Assembly: GCA_964400735.1 (NCBI GenBank)
Contig: CAYNVQ010000015.1
Location: 4,053-68,052 of the forward strand
Length of the DNA: 64,000 nucleotides
Direction of reading: 5' to 3'
Origin: CAYNVQ01 sp964400735
GTDB taxonomy: Bacteria > Acidobacteriota > Aminicenantia > Aminicenantales > Aminicenantaceae
A model generated the notes under the pieces. That model did no database searches. It saw nothing but the letters and a program-made list of their open reading frames with translations, and was not told the DNA's origin. The position numbers were made by a program, and so were the translations under genes. Positions 61,519 to 64,000 of the stretch are shown in pieces. Each line of letters begins with the position of its first letter. The stretch's first letter is position 1.

Positions 61519-64000
61519 TTATCTCACCAGCGGAATATCCCCTGCTGTTCCCCAAGCATAGCTATCGATATTTCTTATGTACCACCTTCCGTTCGATGGC
61601 CTCCAGACCGCGATGTCTGTCTGATCGTCCGAATTATAAAATCCAGGAACCGGGATATCCCCCGCCGTACCCCAGATGTTGGCGCTCCCACCCCTGACAT
61701 ACCACCTTCTGTTGGTGGGCCTCCAAACGGCGATATCCGTCTGGCCGTCCCCATCGTAGTCACCGGGAACCGGGATGTCCCCTGCTGCCCCCCAAAAATA
61801 CACGTCGATTCCTCTGACATACCACCTTCCGTTCGAAGGCCTGTACACGGCAGCATCCGCATCTCCATCCCCGTCGTAATCTCCAGGAACCGGCTTATCT
61901 CCGAGCGTCCCATATGCGAACCCGCCTTGGCCCCGGATATACCATCTGCCATTCGATGGCCTCCAGACCGCGATATCCGCATCTCCATCCCCGTCATAAT
62001 CTCCAGGAACCGGGATATCTCCCGCAACTCCCCATGTATAGGAACCGATTCCCAGAATATGCCAAACTCCGGTGGACGGTCTCCACACCGCAATTTCGGC
62101 ATCTCCGTCCCCGTCATAATCCCCATTGACAGGTATATCCCCTTCCGTTCCCCAGCGGACAGCCGAACCGTTTCTTATGTACCACCTTCCATTCGATGGC
62201 CTCCAGACCGCAGCGTCCGACCGTCCATTCCCGGTGAAATCGTGGGCCTGAAATACCGGGAGCTGTATAGGGATAAACAGTTTGGTGATAAAACTATCCA
62301 GATCGATGAGGATGTTCACTCTATCGAGAAAAGCATTGCCCTGAGGAGTAAAAGCTCCGCTCATTCCTTCGAAAGTTCGGTCATAGGCTCCGGGGGTGGT
62401 AGGAAAATCGGAGGAACTCGTATACCCGGTGATATAGATGCACCGGCCTTCATCGATAGCGATCCCCTTCCCATCGTCTTCGAATTCTCCACCTAAATAG
62501 GTGGAAAAAATGAGATGAGGGCTGTCCGTACTCAAACAACTGACGATCGCATCATAGGAATTTCCAGATCTGGTATTGGAGTAAGCCCCAAGAGTCGTCG
62601 GGAAATCGGTGGAGAAGGTGTATCCTGTGACGTAGGCGTTTCCTTGCTGGTCCACGGCAATTCCCTCTCCCCAATCACTTCCGGTGCCTCCCAGAAATGT
62701 GGAATAGGAAAGAGCGGTGCCTGCGGCATTGAGTTTGGTGACGACAACATCCCGGTCTCCGTTATGAGAATTATCATACCTGGAGCCTGCGGTCGGATAA
62801 TCCACAGAATAAGATGTTCCAACGACATAGGCATTTCCGCTGCTGTCCAGGGCGATATCCTTTCCGTAGTCCTCGCCCGAACCTCCGATGAATGTGGAGT
62901 AATGGAGGCCCGAACCGCTCGAGTTCAACTTAGAGACGAACATATCCCCGCCCAAATTGTAATTTAAGTCATAGGCGGTGGTCGTAACCGGGAAAAAAGT
63001 CGAAGTGGTCTTTCCTGTAATATAGGCGCAATCCGCACCATCGACAGCAATCCCATTCCCCTCCTCGTCTGCGGTCCATCCCATGAAAGTGGAGTAAGAG
63101 AGAGCTGTTCCCGCATAGCTCACCTTGAGTACGAAAACATCGTCTCCTCCGGTTTGGATTTGATCAAAGGCGCCTGTTGTCGTGGGAAAATCCGAAGAGG
63201 CCGTTTTTCCAGTGACATAGGCATACCCACCGCTGTCGACCGCGATCGCATATCCATCTTCAACGTCCGAACCGCCCACGAACGTGGAATAATTAAGGAG
63301 GTTTCCCGCAGATCCGATTTTAGTTACAAAAACGTCCCTCACTCCGTTAAACGATGAATCATAGCAAACCCCAATAGTGGCAGGGAAGTCGCTGGAAGAC
63401 GTGGTCCCTGTAACATAGGCATGTCCACCTGCATCCACAGCTATTCCGTAGCCCCGGTCATCTCCAGTCCCGCCAATATATGTGGAATAGACAAGGTCCG
63501 ATCCTGAAGCGTTCAGTTTGGTGACGAAAATATCGTTGTTTCCGCCATTCCACGTTTTATCATAAGCAATCGTAGTTGTGGGAAAATCATCGGAGCCGGT
63601 ATGGCCGGTGACGAATACGTTTCCGTCACTATCCACGGCTATATCTTGAGCATAGTCATAGGTTCGTCCTCCTAAAAATGTGGAATAAACGAGCCATGGA
63701 TCGATGACCAGATCCAGATCTTTCCTGTAATCAGCCACTTCGAAGCCAAGCGAGTTATCTTCACGGAGGATATACTCTGTCTCCACTTCCACCTTCTTAT
63801 CGTCTATCATCTGATAACTGACCGGCACATCCTCTACCAAAGTCACTTCTCCCGCTTCGAGTACTAGTTGCCCCTTTCCATTGATCTTAATCCGATCTAT
63901 TCCTTCATAGCCGATTTTAAGGTTTCCGACATCTCCTCCTGGTTCGACCCGGTATTCGTGCTTGATTTTCTCTCTGGTCCCCGATACCTCGAGGTCGATA
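61519..64000 (-). CDS. SBBP seven-bladed propeller protein with C-terminal WRPSNG domain (5' end outside window)
   Basis: The frame is open to the right edge, so the signal peptide and N-terminus lie outside; 826 residues are visible. The visible start (IDLEVSG, KIKHEYRVEPGGDVG, LVLEAGEVTLVEDVP) matches the N-terminal module of the protein at 48261, which reads IDLILLG, RIKQEYRIKSGGDVE and LLEDVP in the same places. Seven (Y/F)ST(F/Y)xGG repeats follow, then a 30-residue linker, then the shared domain (62259 down to the stop) with six units, ending GDIPLVR. An internal ATG at 63846 is not the real start. The two genes face each other across 10 kb and look like old duplicates: repeats align but are clearly diverged. 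Confidence 0.88.
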   Translation of the reverse strand, partial: IDLEVSGTREKIKHEYRVEPGGDVGNLKIGYEGIDRIKINGKGQLVLEAGEVTLVEDVPVSYQMIDDKKVEVETEYILREDNSLGFEVADYRKDLDLVIDPWLVYSTFLGGRTYDYAQDIAVDSDGNVFVTGHTGSDDFPTTTIAYDKTWNGGNNDIFVTKLNASGSDLVYSTYIGGTGDDRGYGIAVDAGGHAYVTGTTSSSDFPATIGVCYDSSFNGVRDVFVTKIGSAGNLLNYSTFVGGSDVEDGYAIAVDSGGYAYVTGKTASSDFPTTTGAFDQIQTGGDDVFVLKVSYAGTALSYSTFMGWTADEEGNGIAVDGADCAYITGKTTSTFFPVTTTAYDLNYNLGGDMFVSKLNSSGSGLHYSTFIGGSGEDYGKDIALDSSGNAYVVGTSYSVDYPTAGSRYDNSHNGDRDVVVTKLNAAGTALSYSTFLGGTGSDWGEGIAVDQQGNAYVTGYTFSTDFPTTLGAYSNTRSGNSYDAIVSCLSTDSPHLIFSTYLGGEFEDDGKGIAIDEGRCIYITGYTSSSDFPTTPGAYDRTFEGMSGAFTPQGNAFLDRVNILIDLDSFITKLFIPIQLPVFQAHDFTGNGRSDAAVWRPSNGRWYIRNGSAVRWGTEGDIPVNGDYDGDGDAEIAVWRPSTGVWHILGIGSYTWGVAGDIPVPGDYDGDGDADIAVWRPSNGRWYIRGQGGFAYGTLGDKPVPGDYDGDGDADAAVYRPSNGRWYVRGIDVYFWGAAGDIPVPGDYDGDGQTDIAVWRPTNRRWYVRGGSANIWGTAGDIPVPGFYNSDDQTDIAVWRPSNGRWYIRNIDSYAWGTAGDIPLVR

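Noticed and set aside
1..64000. tRNA, rRNA, CRISPR arrays, integrases, prophage or toxin-antitoxin genes
   Set aside because: I looked for T-loop-like GGTTCGA contexts, spaced direct repeats and typical mobile-element proteins and found none that hold up; GGTTCGA matches fall inside coding genes.

Overview
The window looks like chromosomal DNA of a diderm, environmental bacterium, most likely of the Acidobacteriota / Candidatus Aminicenantes (OP8) type. The reasons are indirect. There is a TonB-ExbB-ExbD system and an outer-membrane barrel, so a Gram-negative envelope. There is a PknB-type kinase fused to a membrane helix and a long TPR tail. Most tellingly, there is a series of large secreted proteins built from SBBP-type propeller repeats and DxDxDG / WRPSNGRWYIKG repeats, a style I associate with those groups. 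Promoters read as ordinary TTGACA/TATAAT sites. I see no tRNA, rRNA, CRISPR array, integrase or transposase gene. The organism assignment is an inference.

Layout. (1) 1-18.3 kb is rich in cyclic-nucleotide signalling: an operon of FAD oxidoreductase, a stand-alone cNMP-binding protein and an FHA-GAF-class III cyclase (runs off the left edge); a 1716-residue secreted repeat protein on the other strand; a Ser/Thr kinase-TPR receptor; an operon of CHASE2-cyclase, MBL-fold hydrolase and an MscS-type channel with a C-terminal cNMP-binding domain; then an M48 lipoprotein protease with an SH3 protein. (2) 18.5-25 kb: RecD2 helicase, SAM hydrolase, a degenerate phosphatase-fold membrane protein, signal peptidase I and a MenA-type prenyltransferase. 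(3) 25-33 kb, plus strand: YchF-like GTPase, tgt-yajC-secD-secF, tonB-exbB-exbD. (4) 32.8-34.9 kb: a spore-photoproduct-lyase-like radical SAM protein overlapping a ParB-like protein. (5) 35-43.2 kb, minus strand: hydroxyacid dehydrogenase, nucleoside phosphorylase, LarE-like protein, then the envelope/isoprenoid operon uppS-cdsA-dxr-rseP-ispG. (6) 43.4-48 kb: hypC-hypD-hypE hydrogenase maturation genes and a six-hairpin glycosidase. (7) 48.2-64 kb: six secreted or surface proteins with unrelated N-terminal parts (7-bladed propellers, a beta-helix, a papain-type protease) that all end in the same roughly 246-residue, six-repeat domain closing in GD(I/F)P(L/V)VR, plus one outer-membrane barrel.

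How they fit together. The left part could link a membrane-sensed cAMP signal to a gated channel and to kinase signalling. The middle is housekeeping (tRNA modification, Sec export, lipid and isoprenoid synthesis, envelope proteolysis). The right part is a dedicated cell-surface or extracellular protein set sharing one C-terminal module.

The strongest unusual signals are this shared C-terminal module, the cyclase/hydrolase/channel operon, two intergenic elements with 28-bp terminal inverted repeats, -10 boxes placed so close to several start codons that leaderless mRNAs are likely, and the ParB-like/radical SAM gene pair.
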